Shown piece by piece: positions 1-13,300 of a DNA stretch of 64,000 bases (its first letter is position 1; each line of letters begins with the position of its first letter). Position numbers and translations under genes: made by a program. The DNA comes from Aporrectodea caliginosa (Eukaryota; Annelida; Clitellata; Crassiclitellata; Lumbricidae): assembly GCA_020284085.1 (NCBI GenBank), contig JACEVL010000945.1, forward strand, positions 225,001 to 289,000, read 5' to 3'. Below the pieces are notes generated by a model. It was given only the letters and a program-made list of their open reading frames with translations, searched no databases and was not told the origin of the DNA.

Positions 1-535
1 GATGCCTTGAAAACGGATAGTAGGCCTAAAGAAATCTTTGCTTCTGAAAAGGTTGCTGATGTACGCGTCTCCGGCGTGGTGGGGGTTCCTGAGTGGAGGA
101 GATCGTGACCGCTTCGAACGCTTCACCAATCGACTTAGGCGAGCTGGGTTTCTGCCGCAGGAGGCCCCGACAGTTGAAAGTTTGGCTAACCGAGCTGACG
201 ACGCGCTGTTTAAGGCCATAATAAGCGAACCTAAACACGTTCTACGTCGAATGTGCCACGAGCGACAGGAGAGCCGATACAATCTGCGACTCAGGCCCCA
301 CCCCTTTGCCCTGCCAGCCAAGGATAGCAAGAACTTTTTACCACGCCAGATGTTCAAAGACATTTACTAGCAGCTGTCTGAATCCTCGTTATGCCTCACT
401 CTCAATAATATAATCCAATCTAATTTGCCCCATTAGAACTATACCTATTAAAGTGCTGAACAGTGCATTATCCAGGCCCAAAGCAATAATAGTACTATAG
501 TCTCTAATACTATAACTGCATAATCATGCATTGAT
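1..535 (+). mobile_element. LINE 3' end (reverse transcriptase C-terminal remnant)
   Basis: The open frame running to the stop at 370 encodes the C-terminal part of a non-LTR retrotransposon polyprotein. It aligns residue for residue with the end of the better preserved copy at 5103-5900: shared YASPAWWG, RDR.ERFT.RLR.AGFLP, ADD.LF.AII and AKDSKNFLPR blocks. The element is cut by the window start. The stretch 371-535 is its 3' untranslated region, matching the 3' end of the 5.1-kb copy around CATTATCCAGG. Clade not assigned; CR1/Jockey-like from general RT character. Not expected to be functional. Confidence 0.8.
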
Positions 536-1570
536 GTTACTTGTTGCGTCTTGACAGCAAGTTATTAAATAAACGAAAATACAACGAAAATACAAAGAAA
601 GTTCGTACGAATTTCATCCCATGGCACTTCATGCAGCATGCACAATGTACCTCCCCTTTGTATATAAGTATCTGGCAACTAAAATAGTGCCATTGAAAAC
701 GTGTGGATGCGCCAGAACCGACCTGGAGAGTCAATGAAGAGTCTCTTGTTCTCTCCACTTCCGTCAATCCATCGTCCTCCTTCCTCTGGAAACTGGAGCA
801 TCTGGAGACGTCGAAGAGAGCAACCAGAACAAACGGAAGCAAAGCCATTCTCATCTTCATCATCCCCATCATCTTTTTCACCTGATTAAAATTTCTACAA
901 CAAAAATTACATACCATACATGCCTGCATACATACAGTGCGTACATACTGTACATTACACACGTGCATACATACAAACATGCAAACATAAATACATGGAC
1001 ATTTCTGGGCATGTCATCGGCCATGTCGGTCGCTGATCGACTTTTCCGTCATTTCGACGGATTCGCAGTAACTTCGGATATGTTGGGGTTTTCTGGTGCT
1101 AGCGTGCCGTATATACGTCGGTTGTGCCAAGGATTTGTGTGTTTGATGGCATTTTGTTCGCAAGTCACCTTGTCGCCCAGTGACTGCATCAAGCCCATCC
1201 TTCTTATGTGTACGGTCGAACGTCAGCCATACAAATATGCACCGCAAGCTAGAAGAGTCACCACTGGTGGGCCCACGCACACGCGTGGAACCGATCAACG
1301 GATTTCCGTCGACAGCTGAAGATGGCGTGGATGTTCAGAGTCTCTGAGCAGGGACTGCTCGGCGGCATCGTCATCGTCTTTGCGAACGCTGTCACCTGTC
1401 GTCGCTCTACTCTATCGACGCAACTTAGCAGCTAACTGTATATCTAGAGGCAAACCACTTGTTACATGAGTTCCAATCCTGTTTGCGGAAAAGCCACTCC
1501 ACTGAGACTCTCCTATTTCGTCTTCTGTCTGACATTTATGGAGCTGTTGATAGGTCGCAGCGTACTCTCC
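536..1570. other. Non-genic spacer
   Basis: No exon, RNA gene or classifiable element recognised. There is a short CATA-type microsatellite near 905-990 (ACATACATAC). Open frames here on both strands are short and show no family motif. Confidence 0.5.
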
Positions 1571-2766
1571 TGGCCCTGTTCGACGTTCGACGTTTGTGCC
1601 ACTTTTGACACTGTCGACCACGGAATTCTACTATAGAGCTGGCAATTTTCTTAATTGGCTGGGCTCATTCCTTTGTGAGCGTTCCCTATGTGTGGTCCAT
1701 TAGCCCTTTAGGTCTTCGAGGGTCCCTGTCCCTATGGTCTCCCCCAGGACTCGGTGATACGCACCGTCCTGTATATGATTTACACATCGGAACTGGGTTC
1801 CTTTTCATTGCCTGTGATGTGCTGGGTCACCCATACGCAGATGACGTCCAGGCCTACAAGCACTGCCTGGCATCTAACACCAATGCCGCCGAGCAGGCAA
1901 TGAGCCTATAGCTACAAGTGACCTGGTGGCCTGGATGTCGACGAATCACCTGCGGCTCAACCCATCAAAAACCCAATTTATCTGGCTGGACACTCGGCAG
2001 TAGCTTGCAAAGTTAGACCTGACTGCTCTTGCTGCAAATTCCCCCAATTTCACCTGTCTTCTTCTTTCTGGGACCTTGGAGTCACGCTCGACGAAGAGCT
2101 TACCTTTGCTCCACAAATTCACTGTCTCTGTCGCTGCTGTTACTATCAGCTGCGCCATCTCCTAACTGTTGCTCGCTCGCTTACTCCTGGCGCCACTGCC
2201 ACCCTCATTCACTCCCTTTAGCACAGCCCAACTTGATTACTGCTGCTGCTCACTCTATGTCGGCCTCCCAGCTGCGCCGTTGGGGTGAATAGACCGGGTC
2301 TTACGCTCTGCTGTATGCCTCACCGGACGCATCCCCCGATCTGGATACGTCTCTGGCTACATGCTAGACGTGCTGCACTGGCTCCCCCTCCAGCAGCGTA
2401 TCATATACCGGATTGCTGCTTTGGTATGGCGGAGCCTGTTGGGCCTTGCTCCAGCCTATCTTCGCGAGCTCTGCTGTCCTACCTCAGATGCCTTGGGTCG
2501 TCGCTCCCTCGGCTCTACCGAGCAGGGTGTGCTCCTCGTCCCTTTTACCCGTACATCCACTAGGCAGAACCGCCCCTTTTCAGTTGATGGTCCAACGCTC
2601 TGGAACTGGATTCCCTTGACGCTGCGCTTGCTTCCCAGCGTACACTCCGACGCGTTCTATTGCTAGCTCAATACTGTCCTTTTTAACCGTGCTGAGGTCG
2701 GGAGCACCTCTGAGTAGTAGCCTTGAAGGGGTGCTATATAAATTTCTGCAATGAAGGAATGAATAC
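1571..2766 (+). mobile_element. CR1/L2-like LINE, decayed copy
   Basis: Fragments of a reverse transcriptase appear in several frames. FDTVDHGIL lies near 1605-1632, the YADDVQAY catalytic box near 1842-1870, then LNPSKTQFIW-like text near 1958-1985 and the C-terminal block LHWLPLQQRIIYRIAALVW near 2367-2425. The order of motifs matches the minus-strand copy at 32,300-33,255, so it is the same family. The 3' end carries AGCACCTCTGAGTAG ... TTGAAGGGGTGCTATATAAA and an AATGA-type tail ending near 2766. Frameshifts and stops make it dead. Confidence 0.8.
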
Positions 2767-2775
2767 TAGTGGTTG

Positions 2776-4835
2776 TGGTTTGGTCAATCTTTATTGAAAC
2801 CATCAATCAATACAGTTATGTACAGTAATAGACTTCACATATCGAGATGGCAACAAGGGAAGGCCCTTAAGGGATTAAAGATCCCGCTAACAGGGACACC
2901 TATTTGCTAAGCCTTAAATTAACGTAGTGGCAGGACGGTTAACAGCCTGAATTTACAGGATAACATCAAATGCGTAATTATCAAACTTAAGTCGATTCAT
3001 TAAGCATAAAGAAACAAACAAAAAGTAAATCTTAACTAACAGAGTAACAGTACTTAAGCAATCATGTCTTTTATCAAGTAAGAACGTAACATTTTTTTTT
3101 TTATCACAAATAGGCACCTGCTGAATAGAAAGAGGAATTCTACTCCAAACACCAGGGCCAGTAAATTTAATGGAGAATCTTCGTGAGTTAGAGTGGGCAT
3201 GAATACCACGATAAAGTTTAGAGCTTCTAGTAAAGTGATGATGTATGTCAGATCCTAGCTGAAAGTAACCTGAAAAGTTCGGAGGCAGAAGGTCGTGGGT
3301 AAATCGGTACATAAAACCCCTATCTGGAAGGTCCTTATTTGGTGGAACTTAAGTAATTTAAATTTTGGAAATAGTGGGCTTGTGTGAGCAAATAACGAAG
3401 CTCCAGCTATTATGCGTACCCCACGCTTTTGTAGTGATACTAATTTATGTAGTCTGGATTCATAGGTAGATGCCCATACTAAATTACAATACGAAATGTA
3501 TGGATATACTAGGGAGTAATATAGCTTTGCTCGGATAGAGGAAGGGAGAATGTGGGAGGTACGGTAGAGTATGCCAATATTTTTGCAACTTTTGCCGAGA
3601 TATTTTTAATGTGATCACTCCACGTAAGGTGTTGATCAATGTATACACCAAGAAATTTGGAGGAGCTAACCTGTGATATGAGGGTCCCATTCATAGACAG
3701 TAGCAGTGAATCACTGGGGGGACAAATTTTTCTGTAGGAACGAAATAGAATAAAGTTAGTTTTCTCCAAGTTTAGGGAAAGTCTATTAGCAGAGAACCAT
3801 TCAGCTATAGAGATAAGTTCACTATTTATAGTCTGCACAAGAGTGTGATAGGATTTATGGGAATAAAAGACATTTGTGTCGTCAGCAAAGAGGATGAAGG
3901 AGAGAATAGGCGATACATTGGGTAAGTCATTGATATATAAGAGGAAGAGTAGGGGCCCAAGATTAGATCCTTGTGGAACTCCGTATTTTACCATTCTAAA
4001 GCTTGAGAGAGCGCCATTACATGAGACACATTGGAGACGTTTATCAAGGTAGCTAGTAAACCAGGCTAGTTGGGTGCCTCTGATACCGTAATTAGCTAAT
4101 TTTTGTAGCAAGATATCATGATTTACGGTATCAAAGGCCTTGGCTAAATCGAAGAATATTCCAATGGAGTACTCGTTATTTTCAAACGCATTTGATATTT
4201 TATCATACATATTCATTAGAGGCATGAAAGTAGAGCGACCCGATTGAAAGCCGTATTGGTGGGAGAATATGATGTTAGATTTTTCTACAAAGTTGCTAAG
4301 CCTGTCATACATAACTTTTTCGAAGTATTTGGCAAAGAAAGGAAGGATAGAAATAGGCCTATAGTTTGTAGGGTCATCCCTATCTCCCTTTTTGTATATA
4401 GGAACAATTTTGGCAATTTTTATAGCATGAGGTACTACCCCAGTATTAAGGGAGCAATTAATAAGTTCAGCAAGCTGGGGAGAAATTAAAGGAATATAAG
4501 ATATAGCAATATGAGGATCGATGTCATCAACACCACGACTATGACTGTCATGAATAGAGTGGCTCAAATTATTAATTTCTTCAGGTGAAGTCGGAATAAG
4601 GCCAAAGGAGTTAGGCATGGGGGGGTCAAGGTAATTGGTAAAGGAAAATCTAGAATTTGGAATTTGTTCAGCTAGAGTTTGGGCAATGCCGGAGAAGAGA
4701 TTATTAAGAGTATTTGCCATCGTTTTGGGATCATCATTTTTAATTCCATTTATTTTAAGAGATTCACTTGAAATGGGAATAACTTCGTAGGTTGGGTGAC
4801 TCAAACCCACTTCTACGTTAACATCCAACCACGTC
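2776..4835 (-). mobile_element. LINE, minus strand, 5'-truncated and frameshifted
   Basis: The main frame (4828 down to 3509) holds reverse transcriptase blocks in the usual order: IVPIYKKGDRDDPTNYRPISILP, AFDTVNHDILL, GVPQGSNLGPLLFLLYINDL and the catalytic FADDTNVF, then LNLEKTNFILF and SKFLGVYID. The frame breaks near 3570. C-terminal coding resumes in another frame at 3312-2953 (FMYRFTHDLLPPNFSGYF). The 3' end near 2790-2880 carries GGTGTCCCT ... AGCGGGATCTTTAATCCC and a TTGA-type tail. The same 3' end recurs at 47.7 and 54.25 kb. Immobile copy. Confidence 0.88.
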
Positions 4836-4837
4836 TT

Positions 4838-5100
4838 TCTCCTTGTATTTCTGTTCTAATCTAGTAACTTCTATAGCGCCGTAACAATAATGCACCGGAT
4901 ATCAATCGATGGTCGTTTCAAGTGAAATCGCAGTCGAGATTTGTAATTCATTGGAGTAGTCAGGTCATAATCCATTTGGTCATAAGACCAGAGAATCAGG
5001 CTACGGTGGGTAGAAGAGAGGTGAAAGAGGCGAGTCTTAATCTCTCATTGAGGTATTTGAGACGCTTTCGAGAGTATAACCAGTTTCGAAAGCCTAACAT
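4838..5100. repeat. Dispersed repeat segment
   Basis: About 170 bp around TTCTATAGCGCCGT ... ATCAATCGATGGTCG resemble 24,300-24,480 (same order of blocks, diverged). The 'TATAGCGCC' box is typical of LINE/SINE tails elsewhere in this window. No gene seen. Confidence 0.5.
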
Positions 5101-5102
5101 CC

Positions 5103-6106
5103 TTGCCAGCCACCATCAACGCTAGTGTGGTTCAGGGTTCGGTCCTTGGTCCGCCTGAATACATAACCGGAACAGCCGACCTCCATCCTGTGGACGATCT
5201 GAACCGGCTGTTAGCATATGCAGATGATTCTTACCTGCTTATTGGGTCGCGAAACATCAGTACAGCCCAGAATGAGCTCCGCAATATCCACTCTTGGGCT
5301 GATGGTAAGAACCTGCGCATCAACTCCGCCAAAACCCGCGAGATGGTTGTCGTGCGCCGAAACATGCCATCCCTCGCTTCGCAGCCATCGGTCTCTGGCG
5401 TTAAGAGAGTGACGACTATGAAGATCCTCGGGATAACCATCGGCGAGAAACTGACAGTCACTGAACATGTCAACAACATCCTCAGCTCCTGCTCTTCATC
5501 AATGTATGCTCTGAAAACTCTGAGAGGACGTGGTATGCTAGCACAGGCCCTGCACGTGGTGACGCGTGCTACCACCATGGCGAGAATGATGTATGCGTCT
5601 CCAGCCTGGTGGGGGTACATGGGAGCAGCAGACCGAGATCGCCTGGAGCGTTTCACTCAGCGACTGAGGAGTGCGGGGTTTCTGCCGGGGGACGCCCCGA
5701 CTGTCGATGGCCTGGCCAGCCGAGCTGATGACGTGTTGTTCAACGCCATCATAAATGATCCCGGGCATGTCTTACGTCGAATGTGCCAGGAGCGACCGAT
5801 AAGTCGATATGACCTCCGACCTAGGCCCCACCCTTTCGTCATTCCAGCAAAGGACAGCAAGAACTTTCTACCGCGCATGCTGCACAAAAACACTTACTAG
5901 CTGCCCTGTGTGGTCTCACATCCCATATAGTGTATAACAATCCAACACATTAACAATACATTATCCAGGACAGATATGAACAATATCCATATCTATAACT
6001 TGTCAAGGCTCTTTACTTATAACCATAAGTTACGCACTTTTGTCGTTGGCTGCGTTATGACAGCCAGTTTTGACAATTAATGTAATGTAATGTAACGTAT
6101 GTAATT
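5103..6106 (+). mobile_element. LINE, 5'-truncated, with 3' tail
   Basis: A 265-codon open frame (5103-5900) begins inside the reverse transcriptase at VVQGSVLGP, followed by the catalytic AYADDSYLL box, the LRINSAKTREMVV and MKILGITIGEKL blocks and a C-terminal region ending KDSKNFLPR...NTY. It lacks the endonuclease and most of the RT, so it is a typical 5'-truncated insertion. The 3' UTR ends in a TAATG tail (AATGTAATGTAATGTAACG) near 6085-6100. Same family as the fragment at 1-535. The open frame is better kept than in its relatives, suggesting a younger copy. Confidence 0.87.
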
Positions 6107-6424
6107 TAGTCATTTCTATAGCGCCGCTTACAGCCGTGGCCATTTAATAGCGCTCCCAGTGCGATAACCCCGAGAAATAGGTTAAGTTTAGATATGATAC
6201 ACAACAGTGAATCGACAGAACACACAGAGCGGAGTTGTGAATTTTATATCCGAAGTGGTTTCGGACCAGCCATCACTGAGAACGCCCGGGAGCCTAATTC
6301 AGTTCTGATGCAAGCACAGCAAGAGAGAAGAAATATCGGTGGATCAAGTGCAATATTAATTTTGCTTGCATAAGAGGTGATCGAGTTAGGAGCAGAGGTA
6401 TCTATAGGTCGGTTGATTTATGTG
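6107..6424. other. Spacer with LINE/SINE-tail-like sequence
   Basis: CATTTCTATAGCGCCGCTTACAGCC at 6110-6140 resembles the TATAGCGCC tail box of other repeats here. Nothing else recognised. Confidence 0.4.
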
Positions 6425-6700
6425 TAGGTGCTCGATGGTGTGTAGTGGTTAGCGTGCTGGACTGCCAAATTGCCAATCGAGAGGTCGGGGTTCAAATCCT
6501 TTCAGGCAGAAATTTGGTTCGAGATTTCTGCTCCACCTGCACCCCCTAGCCAACTTAGCTATAATGAATATACTGACAGTGGGAAGATGAGACGGCGATG
6601 GAGGACTGGCCATCCGCTCTCATATGCCGAAGCTAAGAAAATGAAGTCGCTAACATTTCATACCATGTCTGTCCCAGGGCTCGCTTAAGGGACTGCTCTT
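6425..6700 (+). mobile_element. tRNA-derived SINE
   Basis: A tRNA-like head is visible: an A-box-like TAGTGGTTAGCGTGCTGG, then GGTTCAAATCC as B box, about 30 nt apart. The body continues to CTATAATGAATATACTGACAGTGGGAAGATGA. A second copy lies at 14,388-14,545 with the same head and body order. Too divergent in the arms to be a working tRNA gene. Confidence 0.7.
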
Positions 6701-7534
6701 CTATTCTTCTCTAATACCTAGTGAACAATAAGAGAGTTTTCGAGTCGATTCTTTGTTCACCTGCTGTGTTTCGTTAGCGGTTTCGGACGATAATCATTCG
6801 TTCGTATAGAGGAAAGCCCGTAAAGTTTGTTTGTCAAAAAGCCCTTAATTAATGCTGGGTCCGGATTAATTAATAGGAAGATCTATTATAGGCCTACACA
6901 TAGACTATTAGCCTACAGTGACGGCCCGCATTTCTTTGAATGAACGTCGGTATTTAATTATGTGGCAGTGGGTGGAGGAGTCTCGAAACTATATAGCGGC
7001 TTATATATTTAGGGCTTAACCTAATTTGAACTAATAAAGTAAATCGTCAAACTCCTGAAGATAATCGAAAGCGACTAAACAACTTAAATATAAACCTATT
7101 TTTCCTATATTATTTAAAGAAATGCTTAATACATACCGGTATATGCAAACAAGATCTGAAGAAGGAAGCAGATTCTGTCTGACCGGGATGATGTAGAAAC
7201 TGTCTGTTTTCGACTGTGGCGATACACAGCTTATACAGAGGCAACAGCCTCTTATATATAGTGGCAATCGCCTCTTATGTGAAGGCAATGGACGCCGCTT
7301 TGGCGCACGACTCAACCATTCGCTGACCTGAGTCAGAGTAGATTTCAGTACGACGTCACGCGCACATGCGCTGCGCCAACAATATTTGACGCAATCCTCT
7401 TATAAATTTCGACGAAGGTCCAGTAATGTGCCTAGACAAGCATTTAACCATCAAGTCATTTCATTTGTTTAATCGAAGCACTATTTTCTGCTAACACAAC
7501 CAGCTGATTATTATGTAATCCTATCTAACAATCT
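6701..7534. other. Spacer, no gene recognised
   Basis: Moderately AT-rich, with one or two TAGGCCTA palindromes near 6890-6920. Short minus-strand frame near 7031-7315 without recognisable motifs. Confidence 0.45.
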
Positions 7535-7542
7535 GATCCTTC

Positions 7543-7729
7543 CATTGGCGTAACGAAGGGGGACAGAGGGGGCAAACGCCCCCGGGCGCAGCTCAAGGGA
7601 GTCGCAAAATTAGCTTTCAGTGGTACACAGTGCTATGACAAGAACAATTAAAAGTCAACAAGAAAATTTAAAAGGGGCGCAGTCATCAACTCTTGCCCCT
7701 GGGCGCTGAAACCCTTCGTTACGCCACTG
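7543..7729. mobile_element. hAT-like MITE (187 bp)
   Basis: Terminal inverted repeats CATTGGCGTAACGAAGGG and CCCTTCGTTACGCCACTG bound a 187-bp element. The flanking 8-mers are GATCCTTC (7535-7542) and GATCCTTG (7730-7737), a 7/8 match. An 8-bp duplication and CAnTGG-type ends are the hAT signature. No coding capacity. Confidence 0.8.
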
Positions 7730-7914
7730 GATCCTTGAAAAAAAAATTAATCTGATCTAATCCAATGAATGCGACCCTTTAATATATACGATCATTTCAG
7801 AATCTATTCCAATTATAAAATCCTTCTATAAATCTAATCTTACCCAGGAACTTAAAATCCGTTTCCCATCCATAGGATTAAGCGTAATCTCCGGTTGTTC
7901 TTCTTTTGCAGTCA

Positions 7915-8351
7915 GGGGTCGTCCATTAATTATGTCAAGAAATTTTAGGTAGTTTTTGACCCCTTGTCAACAACTGTCAAACATTGACGGAACCCCATAA
8001 AAAATTATGTCAACAATCCCAGAACCCCCCTACTACAAAAAAGAAACAAAATGGCTCAATACATGTAGAATCATTTTTTTAAAATTTTTACACTAAAAAT
8101 GCAATCTCGAATTTCAAAATATATGAGTTTAGTTTATTACCAGCATTTTAGTAGTAATAAACATTAAGCACTTTTATACATTTTTAGCATTTCTTAATGT
8201 TTTGCTACCATTTGGAAGGGTCTTTGTTGATTTATTGGAGAAAAATTTCTTGACGTCAACTTGTACCGAACCCCTTCCCCCCTTGTCAACAACTGTCAAA
8301 CTTTACCAAACCCCCTCCCCTATTTTGTTGACATAATTAATGGACGACCCC
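7915..8351. mobile_element. Non-autonomous TIR element (437 bp), superfamily unassigned
   Basis: Perfect inverted ends GGGGTCGTCCATTAATTATG and its complement lie at 7915 and 8351, flanked by TCA on both sides (7912-7914, 8352-8354). Subterminal CTTGTCAACAACTGTCAAAC occurs near both ends. A related right end (GTACTTTATGGACGGCCCC) lies at 56,888-56,906. No ORF. Confidence 0.75.
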
Positions 8352-8354
8352 TCA

Positions 8355-10323
8355 CTCCAGCACCCTTCCATTCTGTTGCATCATGCCAGCAGTGGTTTGA
8401 TATTTCTGGTCTAGCACTGAATTGATTTAAAATATGAAACTGGGTGACTCACTTGTTGAAATGGTTGATTCTGCTCGTTATACTTGGGCCTTAATTGTAT
8501 TATTCTATTACGTCCTCACTATAGTGTTCGCAAAGTCGTCAACTCGTGATTAAGTAGCCTACATTCGTGGCATACGCATGTTCAGGCGTTATTTCTCCAT
8601 GTCTTTAAAGATATCTCTAGCAAACACCCTGATCGCGAGTCCCCCATTACTAGGCTATAACTCGTTTCTTGTTGGTATCACGTCTAAAAAGGTCCTATGA
8701 ATAATTTATACATGTAGGCCTACGTCTGTAGGCTACCTAAATCCTTGCACTGGCTTCTTCTCAGGAACAGATTTGTTTCGAATTGGGGCTCATCGTTCAT
8801 AAAAAATTGAATGCTGACCAACCATATACATGTAGTATTTAAAATCAGTCTTAGGCCCTATACGCTTCAGACTTATCATTATTTAGATGGATCAGATTGT
8901 TTTTCTCGTGGTGATATCTAAAACGATACATGTAGAGTTGCTCTTGGTGCACGAACGTCTTCGGTCGCAGGTCATGATTTTTTCAACCCTTTCCGATCCC
9001 TAGCTGTAGCCTGTAGGGCATACCTGTTCGTTCTGTTCAATAGCTAATTTATGTCATTTCCATATTGCTTCAAAGCCTGAAAAAGCTAAGTCTCGAGAAC
9101 CAGTTTAGAATTTATTCATAGGCGCTTAGTTGGTAGCCTATAATAGGCCTAATTAAACTGGCGATGCAGATTTTGAGTTGTGACTAGGTTCAGGCAGCTC
9201 AGGCTGTTCAGTTCAAGTCCAATTCAGAAGTCGTCTACGAGGCCAATATACAATCTAAGTAGGCCTAACAACACTAGGCCTATATTAACAACTTACTTTA
9301 AATTCAGAGCTCCTGCTAGATTAGCCTGTAGCCTAGAGCCCTAGACTACTCGAATGGATATAATTAATTAATCAAACTCAACTAAACATTATGTATAGAA
9401 TAGAATCTTCGTTTATTCATTAGCCTACATGTAACACATTGTCAGAACGCAATGGACCTTTCAAAGATTTCTGCCCGCCCCACGTACACCTGGGACTGCT
9501 TAGATCTGTTCTAAAGGTGGACAAATCGCTGGTATTTATCAACGTTCGACCTTCCGCTTGCGACATTCGTTGGGCCAACTGTGCCAACATCAGACTAATT
9601 ATAGCTCGCCATCAGTTTCCAACAAAGGAACCGCGCTGATCAGTTAGGGTCGAATTAAAGAACTTTGTGTAAGCATAAGCCTATTGTTTTCTGATGATTT
9701 CTGCTGCTCTGTTCTTCAGAGTTCATGATTGTTGCCGCTGGGATTTCTTACAAGTGCAACAAATTAAATATAGCCTACAGGCTGCCTACTATATGGGGCC
9801 TAGCTAGGCTACTATATATGCAGGCCCATCAAAGCCCATTCAACAAACCAGCTTTTGTGGCATCGCTGCCACCCAGGTGGTTAAGATATTTAGGACTTTC
9901 TATTCCATTTATGTACCCGGGCGATATCATCTACAAAATATGTAGGCCTAGGCCTACATTGACCGTACGCTATTGATAGGGAAGATTGGGTGAGGGAGAG
10001 AACTCACTTGCCAACCGCCCTACTGTGTTGAAGGTAAGGACAATCACTAGTATTCTTCATTCCAAGAGTGCCCTTCGGGTTAGCTGAGAGACTGCTGCTC
10101 TTGCATTGCACATAATATTTTATTCGTTGTTCTGAATCTTTGTTTTGTTGTTTTCGATGGCAACTTGATCATCGTTGCTGCTGTCGATGCTGTTCTTTTT
10201 GACACTGGACATTCTAGTGATTCTAATGGAACTATTAGACAAAGTGCGCCACCTGGCGAATGAACTACGAAGGAACCTGTGTAGCGGTGGATGGGCAAAA
10301 GTGTTTAGTTCTTTTCTAGCAAA
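8355..10323. other. Spacer upstream of the ACADS-like gene
   Basis: No exon recognised. The stretch 8,560-9,960 is dense in TAGGCCTA palindromes (for example 8,716, 9,141, 9,258, 9,276 and two overlapping copies near 9,943-9,956). The 250 bp before 10,324 are the likely 5' flank/5' UTR of the downstream gene. No clear TATA box; CTTTTCTAGCAAAATGTC is the start context. Confidence 0.45.
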
Positions 10324-10378
10324 ATGTCGGGTTTCTTTGCTGCACCGCGGATTCTGCAATGTCTGCACCGTTCCGCAG
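10324..10378 (+). CDS. ACADS: ACADS exon 1: mitochondrial targeting peptide
   Basis: ATG at 10324 opens [18 protein letters not shown], then one base G and donor GTTGGC at 10379. The peptide is basic and amphipathic and lacks acidic residues. The split codon G|TA gives Val and continues [19 protein letters not shown] in exon 2, so frame and phase agree. The start is inferred from composition and phase, not from homology. Confidence 0.72.
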
Positions 10379-13300
10379 GTTGGCTTAATTATTTCTACAG
10401 ATATTCTGTCTTACGACGCAACTTGTCAAGGATTTAATAAATAAACTGAGAGAATTAAAGTTTTCGTTGGTGTCGGGTGCGTTAGTGGAGCGCCGCTTTT
10501 TAAGTAGGCCTAGTTGACGGCTAGTGAATAGATTAAAGTCCCGTGTCCCATATTGGGACTTGGGGGAGGGTACTCATCTCATTTTCGTAGGCCCTTAGTA
10601 GCTGGAAGTGAACGAATCCCAGGGTCCTGGAAACAAATGCACTGCAGGACTTGCTATTTATTTCCTACCTGCAGGACGTGGTTTTAACACAGACAAAACG
10701 TCTTCGACTGAACCACTTAAAACCCTTGTTATGTTATGTTTTGTTTAACCTTGTGTCTGTAACAAATTCTACAGCTGGTATGGTGGTATGTGTGCACATA
10801 CTGAAGATCACAGGCCTACTTTCAGGGATCTTGCGCAAGCGGCAGCTTAATTGCCCTGGATTGCTCAAAAAATTAATTTTAATTGACAGAGGTGACACTT
10901 CGCTTAGAACAGTCATTTTGCAAGGTTATGATGGTCAGCCGATATAATCTCAAGTGATTTAGGTCAGGTGTTAGTTTTTTTAACACATTCGAAGCCAAAT
11001 AATTATTTCGAAAATGGGCGAATATTTAGTATTGGGGTGCGTAATTTTACTGGTGTTTTACGGTATCTGTTACCATGCTGCTCGGAAGGTACCATGTTTT
11101 CTAATGACGACACTAACCCTGACCCTCACGATGCCTAACCTTACCATAACTGACTCTGACGATGCCTAACCTGACGCTAACTGACACTCGCAACTCGAGA
11201 AAATCTATGCACCCGATTCTAAATGTTTACCCAAAATTGTTGACTGTAGGCTGATTATGTAAAATGTAGGCCTAAATCTAGCAAATGTTCAACAGCCTAT
11301 GCATAGGGCGTATGTGAGAATTTTGAACTGTGTGATATTGTTCAAGGCAATCACATGCATTGGTAAATCACACTGTTTGCAACTTGTATTGCACTGGTCA
11401 TGCTGTTTCTCATCCTGTTTCTATAGATCAATTACAGAACTTTAAAGCAAAAACTAAAAAGTAAAAACAAGTACCAGGTAGTAAAAGCATGTTTGCTTTT
11501 TGTTTATTGACTGCAACCTTTTATATAGCGCATATTTAACGTTACTACTCAGAGTCGGTAGAGTAGTTGTACTTGTTTTCTATTGTGACATGTGTTAAAA
11601 ATTAATCGTGCGATTAATTTAGATTACAAATTTTAATCGTTGCCCACCCCTAATAAATACCCTCAATAAATAAATTCTTTTTGATCATACACTAATTGGA
11701 CTTGTTTTATCAGAAGACATTTGATGACATTGTGGTAGCATCTCACTGTATGGCATTTGGTCATCTTGCTTTCTGTTTCAACAGTATGTCGGACATACAT
11801 TCGAAGAATCAGTGCCGTCCCTCTACTTTCCGAAACTCACCAACTGCTTCGACAGACGATGCACAATTTTGCAGAACAAGAACTGAAACCAATTGCAGCA
11901 AAGCTTGATAAAGAACAGTTGTATCCAAAAGAACAGGTTACATTTTAAATAAGGTGTAAATGTTTTGTAACTGTTGTATGTACTATTATAACTGGAATAC
12001 AAATTTATACTTGCCGAGTACCAATCATGATTGTATTCAAAATTCCTGCTGTAGTTACACTGTACAAAAATTCTACAGTGTCTGTCAAAGTACAAGGCTG
12101 CAGTCAAAAATGTTACAAAGTACAAATTGAAATTACATTTAAAATACAAATTACACTTGTGTTCTAATTACAAATTGCTGTTACATTGAAGTTGCTGAAA
12201 AGTTAAATATACATTTTAAACCAAAGCACAATAATAAGCACGGACAAATATTAATTCTAAAAATTGTTGATATGGATTATAGGAAAGAATATGACAGTTT
12301 AATTTTTGGCAAGTTCAACATTTTTTTAGAAAGTATCTGATATTTTTTGTAGATTATGTAGTTTTGCCACTGGTGCTTCAGAACTTCTGTTGCTGATGTA
12401 TTTGAACAGATAAAGAAGCTCGGTGACCTTGGCATGATGGCAGTGGAGGTGCCAGAGGAGCTTGGAGGTGCTGGGCTCAACAGCCTGGCGTATGCCATTG
12501 GCATGGAGGAAATCAGCCGAGGATGTGCTTCAACTGGCGTCGTTGTCAGCGTCAATAATGTATGTTTCTTTGTTTCTCTAGATGTCTGCTCTGTGCTATG
12601 GTAGGATAGTTTAAAGTGCGGTAGGGAGGTGTAATTTAAGTTAAAGTAGGCTATTACAACTTGTCGTAAAGTAATGCAACCTATGGTTAAGTAAGGTAGA
12701 GAAAGTATGTAAAGTAAGTTAATTTAATGTGTCGTAGGGCAACAGATAACATATGGCAGGAACAGGCGAGGTAAGGATAATGATAGAGTAGGGCCGAGAA
12801 AGTTAACATAAGGTGGGTAAGGTAAGTTAAGGCCAGGCAAGGCAAAGCGATTTTATTTAACCCTTTAAAGACGAGCATGTACTAAAATGTAAGGGAAACA
12901 ATGCAGCTCGTCGTTTATGTATTGCATTATTAAAAGGGAAAATAAGGCAGGAAGATTTTTATTATGATGAATATTGAGATCAGATGATTATTGTGGTGAT
13001 TACATCTAAATCAAGTGGATGGGGCATGTTTTTGGTATGGATGAAGAATGAAGATGGAAGAGTCAAACAGGTGATGTCCTAGAATTCTGGATGCAGAAGG
13101 AGGAGACCATGGAAGAACTGGCTGGAAAACCATCAGAGATCTAACTTGAGATGCCTGAGATGTCGTGGGAAGAGGTTGAGCAGCTGGCTTATGGACAGCA
13201 ACGAGTGGAGAAAATGCATTACCCGATGTGCAGACCTGCACAGGAAGGATTAAGTACTAAGTACAAAGTAAGTACATCTAAGTCTGGTGATGGAAGTTTT

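Noticed and set aside
6440..6520. tRNA gene
   Set aside because: A and B boxes are present but the cloverleaf arms do not pair; it is a SINE head. The same applies at 14.2, 14.4, 30.9, 47.1 and 50.6 kb.
10080..10298. Divergent minus-strand first exon opposite ACADS
   Set aside because: 72 codons without a recognised motif, plain splice partner or conservation cue.
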